Positions 22,923-31,490 of a stretch of 48,105 nucleotides of DNA are shown here, one piece after another. The stretch's first letter is position 1; each line of letters opens with the position of its first letter. A model generated the notes under the pieces. The model ran no database searches and was not told the DNA's origin. It worked only from the letters and a program-made list of their open reading frames with translations. The translations under genes were made by a program, and so were the position numbers. Location: positions 1-48,105 of the forward strand of contig JACQWT010000143.1 of NCBI GenBank assembly GCA_016209145.1, in the 5' to 3' direction. The stretch is from Deltaproteobacteria bacterium (GTDB lineage Bacteria; Myxococcota_A; Polyangia; Polyangiales; Polyangiaceae).

Positions 22923-24131
22923 GTGGTCAGGCGTGGCAGCAGCAAGCCGAGCGATCCCTTCAAGGGGCTCGACGTTCACCGCTCGCCCTACCGGGCGCTC
23001 GTGCGCGTGTGGGTCGTGTGCCAGGACCACGCGCCGCTGCAGCGCGGCCTCGAGCGCTCGACCGTCGAGCAGGAGGCGAACGCGTTTCAGCGCGCGATTG
23101 AGCGCGGCGACCCGCGCCCCGTGGTGCATCCAGCGGCGGCCCTGCGCGCGCTCGACGAGTACTGCGCGGCGCTGGGCACGGTGGATCTCGGACCTCGCCA
23201 GGTGGAGGGCTACTGGGTGGTGCGCAGGCCGCCGGGCTCGCGCTCGTCCATCGCCGAGAAGCAACCGAACCACCCAGAGTACTGGATGCGCCACCATCTG
23301 CTCGTGCCGATCAGCCACCAAGGCATCCGGATCGAGGTGCGCGTGCCGGACGACCCTGGCGTGCGCGCGCTGGCCTTCCCCTTCGAGGCCGCAACGGGCG
23401 GCTTCGACGACGGAGTCAAGCCCGACTGGAACGACCCGCCGCCGCCCTATCGCTGCCGCCGCCTTGTCGATGCGGACACGCGTTGGTGCTCTGTCGCGGG
23501 GGCCCTCGTCGAAGCAGCGCGGCGAGAAGCCCGGATTGTCGTGCTGCCCGAGCTGACCGTTGACCTGGACGTGCTCGCGAGCATCCGCCAGTGGCTGCAG
23601 CGGAAAAACCACGGCCTCGTCGCCGTCGCCGCCGGCAGCTTCCACGTCGTGGAGGACGGCGGGGCCGGCGAGCCCGGCAAGCGCCGCAATCTCGGATGGC
23701 TGCTCTCCGGCACGGGCGACATCCTGCTCGAGCACCGCAAGCTCCAGCCCATGCGCTACGGGAGCCGAGCGCGTCCGCTCGATGAGGACATCGAAGGCGG
23801 CAACGAGCTCGTGCTCCTGGCCGCCCGCTGCGGTCTGGTGGCCCTTGCGATTTGCCTCGACTTCTGCGAAATCGGGGGCGTCCCCGTCGCCTCGCTCTGG
23901 TCCGCCGCTGGGCCATCGCTCGTGCTCGTGCCGTCGATGGAGCCGTCGGAGACGCAGCAGACCAACAAGGCCCACGAGGCTCGCGCGAAGGAGCTGCGCC
24001 GGGAGCACTGCACGCGGGTGCTGGTCGCGTCCCAGGATGTGGGGTGCCAGAACGGGCAGGGCCTCGCCTGGTTCGACGGGGATCCAGGGGAGGCTCGGGC
24101 GCAGGGATGGCTTTGGTTGACCATGGAGTAG
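22923..24131 (+). CDS. nitrilase-superfamily (carbon-nitrogen hydrolase) protein
   Basis: A 402-residue protein. The first 180 residues have no recognised domain (SSKPSDPFKGLDVHRSPYRA, then QEANAFQRAIERGDPRPVVH). From about residue 183 it is a CN-hydrolase fold with the Glu-Lys-Cys triad: Glu210 in VVLPELTVDL, Lys273 in HRKLQP and Cys311 in ALAICLDFCEIGG. The C-terminal HCTRVLVASQDVG also matches the family. Family enzymes cleave amide or nitrile C-N bonds. The long novel N-terminal half and the neighbouring regulator and NTPase genes suggest a specialised role, possibly an effector or small-molecule-processing enzyme. It starts with GTG, with GGAGG 4 nt upstream. It is followed after 24 bp by the wHTH gene. 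Confidence 0.85.
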   Translation: MVRRGSSKPSDPFKGLDVHRSPYRALVRVWVVCQDHAPLQRGLERSTVEQEANAFQRAIERGDPRPVVHPAAALRALDEYCAALGTVDLGPRQVEGYWVVRRPPGSRSSIAEKQPNHPEYWMRHHLLVPISHQGIRIEVRVPDDPGVRALAFPFEAATGGFDDGVKPDWNDPPPPYRCRRLVDADTRWCSVAGALVEAARREARIVVLPELTVDLDVLASIRQWLQRKNHGLVAVAAGSFHVVEDGGAGEPGKRRNLGWLLSGTGDILLEHRKLQPMRYGSRARPLDEDIEGGNELVLLAARCGLVALAICLDFCEIGGVPVASLWSAAGPSLVLVPSMEPSETQQTNKAHEARAKELRREHCTRVLVASQDVGCQNGQGLAWFDGDPGEARAQGWLWLTME

Positions 24132-24146
24132 ACTGTACTGTACGAT
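24117..24146 (+). promoter_or_regulatory. promoter with embedded palindrome before the wHTH gene
   Basis: TTGACC (24117-24122) and TACGAT (24141-24146), 18 nt apart, form a good sigma70-type promoter starting inside the 3' end of the nitrilase gene. The symmetric sequence GTAC-T-GTAC (24135-24143) overlaps the -10 box. The start codon lies 6-9 nt after the -10 box, so the mRNA would be leaderless. Overlap of palindrome and -10 is the layout expected for repression, perhaps by the encoded winged-helix protein. Confidence 0.5.
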
Positions 24147-24155
24147 AGGTGCGTG

Positions 24156-24785
24156 ATGGTTCAGGACGCTTCAGATCTGCTCGCCCTGCCGGTGGTCGAC
24201 CTGGTGGAGGCTCCCCTGGAGGAGCTCGCTGCGCTCCTGCGCCGAGAGCAGCTCCCGGCGGACCAGGAGATCGAGGCGCTCGACCGGATCCTGCGGCTCA
24301 AGGTGATCCGGGCGCTGCAATCCGAGCCGGATCACGCCGCTCTGGTGGCGCTCGTGGGCGAGCTTCGCCGCCTGGTCCCGCACGACCGATGCAAGGATCT
24401 GGATGCGCGCCGGCGGCCCTGGGCGACCCGTTGGAGCACCCTCGGGGATCTGGTCGACTGCGCGGCGCAGGCGATCGAGGCGCGCGATCCAGCGCGAGCG
24501 AAGCAGCTCGCCCACGCCGCGCCGCTCCTGGCCGCGGTAGGTGACTCGCCCGGGCTCGCGCAGGCCGAGCTCGGCCGGCGGCTCGGGATCAAGCCGGCGA
24601 ATCTCAGCCGGATCCTCGGGGTGCTCGAGGCTGGCGGGCTCGTGCGGCGCAAGCTGGTCGGCCGCGAGAAGCTCGTCCATCCCGCGCGCGATGCGATGCC
24701 AGATCGCGCCCCGGCCCGCGCGGGGAGCGGCGCCAGACGGGGAGCGAGCTACCTGCAGCGGACCGACGCGGCGAGCGCGGCATGA
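24156..24785 (+). CDS. winged-helix (MarR-like) transcriptional regulator
   Basis: A 209-residue protein. The N-terminal 115 residues are helical and acidic/Leu-rich, possibly a sensor or dimerisation part. Residues of about 125-175 form a winged helix-turn-helix: GLAQAELGRRLGIKPANLSRILGVLEAGGLV followed by RRKLVGREKLVHP, with the recognition helix at IKPANLSRILGVLE. The Arg/Ala-rich tail may be disordered. An in-frame GTG lies 3 nt upstream of the chosen ATG. Its stop overlaps the start of the large NTPase gene as ATGA (24782-24785), so the two are translationally coupled. It probably controls the module through the palindrome at its own promoter. Confidence 0.8.
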   Translation: MVQDASDLLALPVVDLVEAPLEELAALLRREQLPADQEIEALDRILRLKVIRALQSEPDHAALVALVGELRRLVPHDRCKDLDARRRPWATRWSTLGDLVDCAAQAIEARDPARAKQLAHAAPLLAAVGDSPGLAQAELGRRLGIKPANLSRILGVLEAGGLVRRKLVGREKLVHPARDAMPDRAPARAGSGARRGASYLQRTDAASAA

Positions 24786-27700
24786 GCGCGCACGTCACTT
24801 CCTTCTACAGCTTTAAGGGCGGGGTCGGCCGCACCCTGCTCCTGGTCAACGTCGGCGTGATGCTCGCCAGGCGCGGCTGGCAGGTGCTGCTCTGGGATCT
24901 CGATCTCGAGGCCCCCGGGATGCACCGCATCCCGGCGCTCGGCGTGCCGCCTCAGCGAGAGGGGTTCCTCGAATGGCTGGCGCAATGGCAGGGCGGCGAC
25001 GGGGCGCCCGGCGCAGCACGGCGCAAGGCGCTCGCCAAGCTCGTCCAGCCGGTGCCGGCCGTCCCGAACCTGTCGCTCCTGCGCGCCTTCGGCGAGGGCG
25101 CGGACTTCCCCGCGCTCTACCAGCAGGTGCGCTGGCAGGAGCTGTTCGTGGAGCGCCCGGATGCGGGCCTGGCCCTGCTTCGCGGTGCGCTCGCGGTGCT
25201 CGCCGAGGGACGCGACCACGTGCTCATCGACGCCCGCACCGGGATCACCGACGTGGGCGGGCTCATCGCCGCCGTGCTGCCTCAGCTCACGGTGCTCGTC
25301 GGCAGCTTCGGCCACCAGAGCCTGCACGGCCTGCACCACGTCAAGCAGGCCCTGCTGCCGGCGATCGAGGGCCGGCTCGCGGAGCGCGATCCCCACGCCG
25401 AGCTCGGGCTGGCGCACGTGGTCTCGCCCGTGCCCGCGGACGCGCCCGATGCGGCCGAGCGCCGGCGGATCTGGCGCGAGGTGTTCGGCGAGGTCGATCC
25501 CGTCGAGATCCCCTGGGATGGCCGCCTGCTCTTCGCCGAGCACCTGGCCGCGCTCGACCGCAACGAGCAGGATCCGCTCTTCGCGGCTTACGCCGCAGTC
25601 GCCGCACGCGTCGAGCAGCACCGGCGGCGCTTCCTGGAGGTGGCAGCGAGCCCGGCCGCGGATGCCGGGCACAAGGACGAGCGGGCCGGGCGCAAGGACG
25701 AGCGGGCGCGCAAGGGCCTGAGCTTCGAGCAGCGCGTGGCCCAGCTTCTCGCGCTGCACGGCTACCAGGTGCAGGGCGAACAGCTCATCGGCGGCAATCG
25801 CGTGGATCTCGTGGCCACGCTTCGCTCCGGCCTCGACGAGCAGATCTGGTGGGTGGAGTGCAAGGACCACCAGGCGCCCACGGGCAAGGACGTGCTCGAG
25901 AGCCTGTGCTCGTGGATCGGAGGCACGGAAGGCCGCGGCGCCGGCGCCCGCGGCATGGTGGTGGCGCGAGCCTTCACGCCCGCCGCGCGCGCCTTCGTGC
26001 GCGACCACCCCGAGCTGCGCGCGCTGACCGTCGACGATCTCGAGCGCAAGCTCTTCGACCCCACGGCCTACCTTCACGGCATCAAGGCCGCGTGGGAGCA
26101 GTCCGAGCTGGCGCGCACCTGGGTGCCGCAGAAGGCCCTGATCGAGTCGCTGCCCGGCGATGGCGAAGGCGTGCCCATCCTCGAGCACGCGCTTGGCTGG
26201 GCGAGCGGCGCGGGCCAGCGCCTGTGGCTGCTGCTCGGTGACTTCGGCACGGGCAAGACTACCTTCTTCCGGCGCCTGGCCTACGAGCTCGCCCGCGAGC
26301 AGTTTCGCGCCCTGGTCGCCGTCGCCGGCCAGGAGCCGCTGCACGGCCGCGGCAACCGCGTGCTCGTCACCTGCCGCACGCACTTCTTCCGCGACCAGCA
26401 GCAGGCCAAGGATACGGCCGAAGGCCGGATCCACGGCCTCGAGGCGCCGGTCGACTCGGCGCTCGGCCGGCTCGCCCGCCGCTTCGACGCCGCCATCGAC
26501 GAGCTCATGCTCTTCGACGACGCGCAGATAGACGCCTTCCTCGCAAACCGCCTGGGCGCCGCGCCGGCCCGCCGGGCCCGGGATCTCATCCGCCGGACCT
26601 ACGATCTCGGCAGCCTCGCGCCGCGGCCGGTGCTGCTCGACATGATCGTGAGATCGCTGCCCCGGCTGGCCGCGGCCGGCGGCGAGGTCACGCCCGCGGG
26701 CCTCTACGACCTCTACACCCGGCAGTGGCTCGAGGACACGAGCGGCCGCAGCCTGCTCACCCCGCCGGAGCTGCGCCACCAGCTCCTGGCGCTGCTCGCG
26801 GCGAGCCTCTGGGAGCGCGACGACGCCCGCATCCACCATACCGAGTTGCTGGCGGAGGTGCGGCGCCACGCGAAGCTCTTCCCCGGGCTCGACCACGAGC
26901 GCGTCGACGTGGAGCTGCGCACCGCCGCCTTTCTCGTGCGCTCGGCCGACGGCCACTATCGCTTCTCCCACAAGAGCTTCCTCGAATTCTTCCTCGCCCT
27001 GAGGCTGCGCGAGGCGCTTCGCGGTCGTGACCTCCAGGCGCTCGACGCCTCTCCGCTCTCGCCTGAGATCCTGGCGTTCCTCCGGGACCTGCTGTCGGCC
27101 CGTTCCGAGACCGCCGGCAAGCTTGCCCGAGCCATGCGCGAGGGCTACCGGCCGCGCTGGAGCGAGAACGCGCTGAGGGTAGCCCTGGCGCTGGGAGGCA
27201 AGGCCGAGGGCGCCCAGCTCGTGGGAGCGCGGCTCAGCGGGGAGAACCTGACCGGGGCCGAGCTCGGCGGCGCATGCCTGCGCCGGGCGCAGCTCCGGGA
27301 GGCGCGCCTGGCCGGCGCGGATCTGCGCAAGGCCGATCTGTCGGAGGCCGAGCTCGCTCAGGCCGACCTCAGCGGGGCCAGGCTCGACGGCGCCCGGCTC
27401 GAGGGCGCACGGGCAGCGGGCGTGCACGCCCAGGGGGCCTGCCTGCTCAAGGCGACCCTGCGCGGCGCGGATCTGCGCGACGCCGATCTGCGCCAAGCGG
27501 ATCTGCGCGACGCCGAGCTCGACGGCGCCGTGCTGCGCCTGGCGCGCCTCGCTGATGCCCGGGGCGCGCTGGCGGGCCGCAGCGTGGATCTCGCGGGCGC
27601 CACTGCCCCGCGCTTCCAGGGCCGCGCGCCGCCAGCCATGACCACCATCCCCAAGGGGCTGCGGCCGCGTCTGCCGCGGCCGATGGGCCTGGTCCTAGGG

Positions 27701-28717
27701 GTCGCCTTCTCGGCGGACGGCACGCTCGTAGTGACCGGGGCGTCGGACGACACGGCGCGGCTCTGGGACGCGCACAGCGGCCGCGAGCTTCGCCGCCTCG
27801 AGGGGCATGGGGACTGGGTGCGCTCCGTCGCCTTCTCGCCGGACGGCACGCTCGTTCTGACCGGCTCGGACGACCGCACGGCCCGGCTCTGGGACGCGGC
27901 GAGCGGCCGCGAGCTCCGCCGTCTCGAGGGCCACGGGGGCGCGGTGCTCTCCGTCGCCATCTCGCCGGACGGCGCGCTCGTGCTGACCGGCTCGGACGAC
28001 CGCACGGCCCGGCTCTGGGACGCGAAGAGCGGCCGGGAGCTGCGCCGCCTCGAGGGGCACGGGGGCAGGGGGCTTTCCGTCGCCTTCTCGGCGGACGGCA
28101 CGCTCGCTCTGACCGGCTCGGACGACGGCACGGCGCGGCTCTGGGACGCGGCGAGTGGCCGCGAGCTTCGCCGTCTCGAGGGCCACGGCGACTGGGTGCG
28201 CTCCGTCGCCTTCTCGCCGGACGGCGCGCTCGTGCTGACCGGGTCGGACGACCACACGGCCCGGCTCTGGGACGCGGCGAGTGGCCGCGAGCTCCGCCGT
28301 CTCGAGGGCCACGGCGACTGGGTGCTCTCCGTCGCCTTCTCGGCGGACGGCACGCTTGTTCTGACCGGCTCGGGCGACCACACGGCCCGGCTCTGGGACG
28401 TGAAGAGCGGCCGCGAGCTGCGCCGTCTGGAAGGGCACGGGGGCCAGGTGCTCTCCGTCGCCTTGCCGCCGGACGGCAGGCTCATTCTGACCGGCTCGGA
28501 CGACGGCACGGCCCGGCTTTGGGACGCGGCGAGCGGCGCCCCGCTTCGCGCCCTCTGGGCCTCTGGACGCGGCTGGCTGTCCGTCGATCTCTCGACCGGC
28601 CGCCACCGCGGGGAGGGCAACGGGCTGCGGGCCCTGGAGTACGTCGATCCCGAAGAGAGCGCCGCCTTCCCGCGCGTCTGGCTCGCCGAGGATCTGCCCG
28701 AGCTGCGCGATGGCTGA
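24782..28717 (+). CDS. KGGVGR ATPase - Mrr-like nuclease - STAND NTPase - pentapeptide - WD40 fusion
   Basis: A 1311-residue cytoplasmic multidomain protein. Residues 1-295: ParA/MinD-like ATPase with deviant P-loop FKGGVGRT (12-18), DLDLEAPG (39-46) and HVLIDARTG (Asp150). Residues 297-311: Lys/Glu/Arg-rich linker with a repeated KDERA. Residues 313-410: Mrr-like restriction-endonuclease fold with Asp342 (NRVDLV) and Glu359-x-Lys361 (VECKD). Residues 480-790: STAND/NACHT-like NTPase with Walker A GDFGTGKTT (486-494), CRTHFF (531-536) and a winged-helix/helical part ending in RFSHKSFLEFF; only 39 residues separate Walker A Lys492 from Cys531, and no Walker B aspartates are seen. Residues 809-927: pentapeptide repeats (ADLRDADLRQ type). 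Residues 971-1264: seven WD40 repeats, probably one closed propeller, then a short tail ending AEDLPELRDG. This layout fits a sensor-effector defence or conflict protein, with WD40/pentapeptide as sensor and nuclease as effector; this role is inferred. Confidence 0.88.
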   Translation: MSAHVTSFYSFKGGVGRTLLLVNVGVMLARRGWQVLLWDLDLEAPGMHRIPALGVPPQREGFLEWLAQWQGGDGAPGAARRKALAKLVQPVPAVPNLSLLRAFGEGADFPALYQQVRWQELFVERPDAGLALLRGALAVLAEGRDHVLIDARTGITDVGGLIAAVLPQLTVLVGSFGHQSLHGLHHVKQALLPAIEGRLAERDPHAELGLAHVVSPVPADAPDAAERRRIWREVFGEVDPVEIPWDGRLLFAEHLAALDRNEQDPLFAAYAAVAARVEQHRRRFLEVAASPAADAGHKDERAGRKDERARKGLSFEQRVAQLLALHGYQVQGEQLIGGNRVDLVATLRSGLDEQIWWVECKDHQAPTGKDVLESLCSWIGGTEGRGAGARGMVVARAFTPAARAFVRDHPELRALTVDDLERKLFDPTAYLHGIKAAWEQSELARTWVPQKALIESLPGDGEGVPILEHALGWASGAGQRLWLLLGDFGTGKTTFFRRLAYELAREQFRALVAVAGQEPLHGRGNRVLVTCRTHFFRDQQQAKDTAEGRIHGLEAPVDSALGRLARRFDAAIDELMLFDDAQIDAFLANRLGAAPARRARDLIRRTYDLGSLAPRPVLLDMIVRSLPRLAAAGGEVTPAGLYDLYTRQWLEDTSGRSLLTPPELRHQLLALLAASLWERDDARIHHTELLAEVRRHAKLFPGLDHERVDVELRTAAFLVRSADGHYRFSHKSFLEFFLALRLREALRGRDLQALDASPLSPEILAFLRDLLSARSETAGKLARAMREGYRPRWSENALRVALALGGKAEGAQLVGARLSGENLTGAELGGACLRRAQLREARLAGADLRKADLSEAELAQADLSGARLDGARLEGARAAGVHAQGACLLKATLRGADLRDADLRQADLRDAELDGAVLRLARLADARGALAGRSVDLAGATAPRFQGRAPPAMTTIPKGLRPRLPRPMGLVLGVAFSADGTLVVTGASDDTARLWDAHSGRELRRLEGHGDWVRSVAFSPDGTLVLTGSDDRTARLWDAASGRELRRLEGHGGAVLSVAISPDGALVLTGSDDRTARLWDAKSGRELRRLEGHGGRGLSVAFSADGTLALTGSDDGTARLWDAASGRELRRLEGHGDWVRSVAFSPDGALVLTGSDDHTARLWDAASGRELRRLEGHGDWVLSVAFSADGTLVLTGSGDHTARLWDVKSGRELRRLEGHGGQVLSVALPPDGRLILTGSDDGTARLWDAASGAPLRALWASGRGWLSVDLSTGRHRGEGNGLRALEYVDPEESAAFPRVWLAEDLPELRDG
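27692..28573 (+). repeat. seven tandem 126-bp WD40 coding repeats
   Basis: Seven direct repeats of exactly 126 bp (42 codons) starting at 27692, 27818, 27944, 28070, 28196, 28322 and 28448. Units share long identical DNA runs, for example around SVAFSPDG, LTGSDD, TARLWDA and SGRELRRLEGHG. Differences cluster at a few codons (R/G/H before TARLWD, and the two residues after EGHG). The last unit is the most divergent. Confidence 0.92.
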
Positions 28718-28739
28718 CGGCGGATGGAGGCGGCGCGGC

Positions 28740-30350
28740 TCAGAGCATCTGGAAGAAGTCGTTGCCCTTGTCGTCCACGAGGATGAAGGCGGGGAAGTCC
28801 TCCACCTCGATCTCCCAGACCGCTTCCATGCCGAGCTCGGGGTAGTCGAGCACCTTGACGCTGCGGATGCTGTTCTTGGCCAGGATGGCTGCCGGCCCGC
28901 CGATGCTGCCGAGGTAGAAGCCGCCGTGCTTCTTGCAGGCGTCGGTTACCTGCTGCGAGCGGTTGCCCTTGGCGATCGTCACGAGCGAGGCGCCGTGCGA
29001 CTGGAAGAGATCCACGTAGGAGTCCATGCGCCCGGCGGTGGTGGGCCCAAACGACCCAGACGCCATGGACTCGGGCTTCTTGGCCGGCCCGGCGTAGTAG
29101 ACCGGATGGCGCTTGAAGTAGTCGGGCAGCCCCTCGCCCCGATCGAGCCGCTCCTTCAACTTGGCGTGGGCGAGGTCGCGCGCCACGACCATCTTGCCGC
29201 GCAGCGCCAGGCGCGTCTTGACGGGGTGGCGGCTCAGCTCCGCCAGCACGTCCTTCATCGGCCGGTTCAGATCGATCGCGACGGCCGGGCTGCTGGCTGC
29301 CTGCTGCGGCATGCCGGCCATGCAGCGCGCCGGATTGTGCTCGAGTTGTTCCAGCCAGATCCCCTGGCGGTCGATCTTGGCCTTCACGTTTCGATCGGCC
29401 GAGCAGCTCACGCCCATGCCGATCGGGCAGGAGGCGCCGTGGCGCGGGAGCCGTATCACGCGCACGTCGTGCACGAGGTACTTGCCGCCGAACTGCGCGC
29501 CCAGGCCGCACTTGTGGGCGCCGTCGAGCAGGATCTGCTCGAGCTCGCGATCGCGGAAGGCCCGGCCCATGTCGTCGCCCGTCCCCGGCAGGCCGTCGAG
29601 CTCGCCGGCGGCGGCGAGCTTCACGGCCTTCAGGCAAGCGTCGGCGCTCGTGCCGCCCACGACCACGGCCAGGTGATAGGGCGGGCAGGCGGCCGTGCCC
29701 AGGGCCTTCATCTTGTCGGTGAGGAAGGGCACCAGGCTTCCGGGGTTCAGCACCGCCGGCGTCTGCTGGAAGAGCATGGTCTTGTTGGCCGAGCCGCCGC
29801 CCTTGGCGATGAAGAGGAACTTGTACTCGTCGCCCTCGGTCGCGAAGATGTCGATCTGCGCCGGCAGGTTGCAGCCGGAGTTCTTCTCCTGGTACATCGA
29901 CAGGGCGACGGTCTGCGAGTAGCGCAGGTTCTCCTTGGTGTAGGTCTCGAAGATCCCGCGCGAGAGCTCCTCGCGGTCGTTGCCGCCCGTGAGCACGTAC
30001 TGGCCCTTCTTGGCCACGACCGTGGCCGTGCCCGTGTCCTGGCAGAAGGGAAGCTGGCCTTCGGCCGAGACCATGGCGTTGCGCAGCATGGTGCAGGCCA
30101 CGTACTTGTCGTTCTCGCTTGCCTCGGGATCGGTGAGGATCTTGGCCACCTGCTGCTGGTGCGCCGGCCGCAGGAAGAAGGACACCTCGCGCATGGCCTC
30201 GCGGGCGAGCAAGGCGAGCGCCCGAGGCTCCACGACGAGGAACTCGTTGTCGCCGAGCTTGCGGACCGAAACCCAGTCCTTGGTCAGCAGGCGGTACTCG
30301 GTCTGGTCCTTGGAAACGGGAAACGGATCCTGATACCTGAAGTCCACCAT
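28740..30350 (-). CDS. class I fumarate hydratase
   Basis: A 536-residue iron-sulfur fumarase interconverting fumarate and malate in the TCA cycle, with the alpha and beta parts fused in one chain as in FumA/FumB. Features include [13 protein letters not shown] and [13 protein letters not shown], with further Cys at [14 protein letters not shown] as candidate 4Fe-4S ligands, [19 protein letters not shown], and the beta-part [21 protein letters not shown] with the substrate-binding/acid-base region KGNRSQQV. The C-terminus [21 protein letters not shown] is typical. It is oxygen-sensitive in known members. It is convergent with the large NTPase gene, with a 22-bp gap. Confidence 0.95.
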   Translation of the reverse strand: MVDFRYQDPFPVSKDQTEYRLLTKDWVSVRKLGDNEFLVVEPRALALLAREAMREVSFFLRPAHQQQVAKILTDPEASENDKYVACTMLRNAMVSAEGQLPFCQDTGTATVVAKKGQYVLTGGNDREELSRGIFETYTKENLRYSQTVALSMYQEKNSGCNLPAQIDIFATEGDEYKFLFIAKGGGSANKTMLFQQTPAVLNPGSLVPFLTDKMKALGTAACPPYHLAVVVGGTSADACLKAVKLAAAGELDGLPGTGDDMGRAFRDRELEQILLDGAHKCGLGAQFGGKYLVHDVRVIRLPRHGASCPIGMGVSCSADRNVKAKIDRQGIWLEQLEHNPARCMAGMPQQAASSPAVAIDLNRPMKDVLAELSRHPVKTRLALRGKMVVARDLAHAKLKERLDRGEGLPDYFKRHPVYYAGPAKKPESMASGSFGPTTAGRMDSYVDLFQSHGASLVTIAKGNRSQQVTDACKKHGGFYLGSIGGPAAILAKNSIRSVKVLDYPELGMEAVWEIEVEDFPAFILVDDKGNDFFQML

Positions 30351-30488
30351 GGTTCGCTCCTTGGCTAGAGCCGCTTGTCGGCCCCAACCCTAGGCCAATC
30401 TCGCCCCGGACGTCGAGCGGAGCCGAGCAGGACGGTTGTGGCCGCGCGCCATGGCGGCTAGAGGAGCACCCGAGCAGGAGCAGGACCC

Positions 30489-31490
30489 ATGTACAACATA
30501 CTCGTCGGCTGTGTCTGGGGCTTCATCGCCTGGTTCTTCGTCCGCTACGTGCTGGCCGGGTTCTACACGGTGAACCAGAGCGAGCGCGCGGTGAAGACGA
30601 GCTTCGGTCGCGCCCAGCGGGTGGCGGAAGGGGCGACCACCATCGACGATCCCACGGCCAGCGCCCTCGATCCGGAGGAGCGCAGCCGCTACGCCTTTCC
30701 GCAGGTCCGCGTCATCCTGCCGGGCGGGCCCTACTTCAAGTGGCCGTGGCAGAGGATCCACAAGGTCTCGGTGGCCACGCAGACCGTCAGCATGGCCTAC
30801 GACCCGGAGACGCCCCAGGCCAACAACGGGGGCACGATCCTCGAAGCGGTTACCAAGGATCAGCTCAACACGGGGCTCACCGGCCAGATCCGCTACGGCG
30901 TCTCCGAGCGAAACCTCTACGCGTACCTCTTCGGCACCAAGAACCCCATTGCCCACGTCATGGGCTACTTCGTCTCCATCCTGCGGGAGCGCATCGCCAA
31001 CTTCGAGGTTCGCAAGGACGCGGCGAGCAAGCAGGAGCTGGCGTCCGGGCTGGGGGTGGTCGATGGCATCTCGATCAACGACCTGCGCAAGAACCTCCGG
31101 GATCTGAACGACCACATGGTTGGCGAGTGCCGCTCGTCGGCCGCTCGCTATGGCATGGTGCTCGATGCCTCGCTCATCACCGGCATCGATCCTCCGGCGG
31201 ACGTCGAATCGGCGCTGGCGGCGATCAACACCGCCCACAACCAGGTCTCCTCGGAGATCAGCTTGGCGCAGGCCGCGGCCGACCAGAAGATCGTGCAGTC
31301 CCGAAGGGCGGTCGAGATCGAGGAGCTCAGGGCCCAGGCCGAGGTCGAGCCGCTCGGCCGGCTCGCCGACCAGCTTGCGCTGCTCAAGCACAGCGGCGGA
31401 TCGGTCGCCCTCGCGGCCTACGTCCGGAACGTGCGCATGGCGCTGTTCGATCGCGCCGGGCAGATCTTCCTGGGAAGGAGCAAGCCATGA
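30489..31490 (+). CDS. SPFH/band-7 membrane protein 1
   Basis: A 333-residue protein with an N-terminal membrane anchor (GCVWGFIAWFFVRYVLAGFY) followed at once by an SPFH/band-7 domain (VNQSERAVKTSFGRAQRV, LPGGPYFKWPWQRIHKV, LTGQIRYGVSERNLYAYLFG) and a coiled-coil region (about 240-300, rich in Ala, Glu and Gln). Such stomatin/prohibitin-like proteins oligomerise into membrane scaffolds. The start is supported by an AGGAGCAGGACCC just upstream. The next SPFH gene overlaps by 4 bp (ATGA), so the two products are probably made in fixed ratio and form a hetero-oligomer, as HflK/HflC do. Confidence 0.88.
   Translation: MYNILVGCVWGFIAWFFVRYVLAGFYTVNQSERAVKTSFGRAQRVAEGATTIDDPTASALDPEERSRYAFPQVRVILPGGPYFKWPWQRIHKVSVATQTVSMAYDPETPQANNGGTILEAVTKDQLNTGLTGQIRYGVSERNLYAYLFGTKNPIAHVMGYFVSILRERIANFEVRKDAASKQELASGLGVVDGISINDLRKNLRDLNDHMVGECRSSAARYGMVLDASLITGIDPPADVESALAAINTAHNQVSSEISLAQAAADQKIVQSRRAVEIEELRAQAEVEPLGRLADQLALLKHSGGSVALAAYVRNVRMALFDRAGQIFLGRSKP

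Noticed and set aside
27692-28573. Evenly spaced direct repeats that could suggest a CRISPR array
   Set aside because: The 126-bp units are fully coding and translate to WD40 blades; there are no short repeats with unique spacers.
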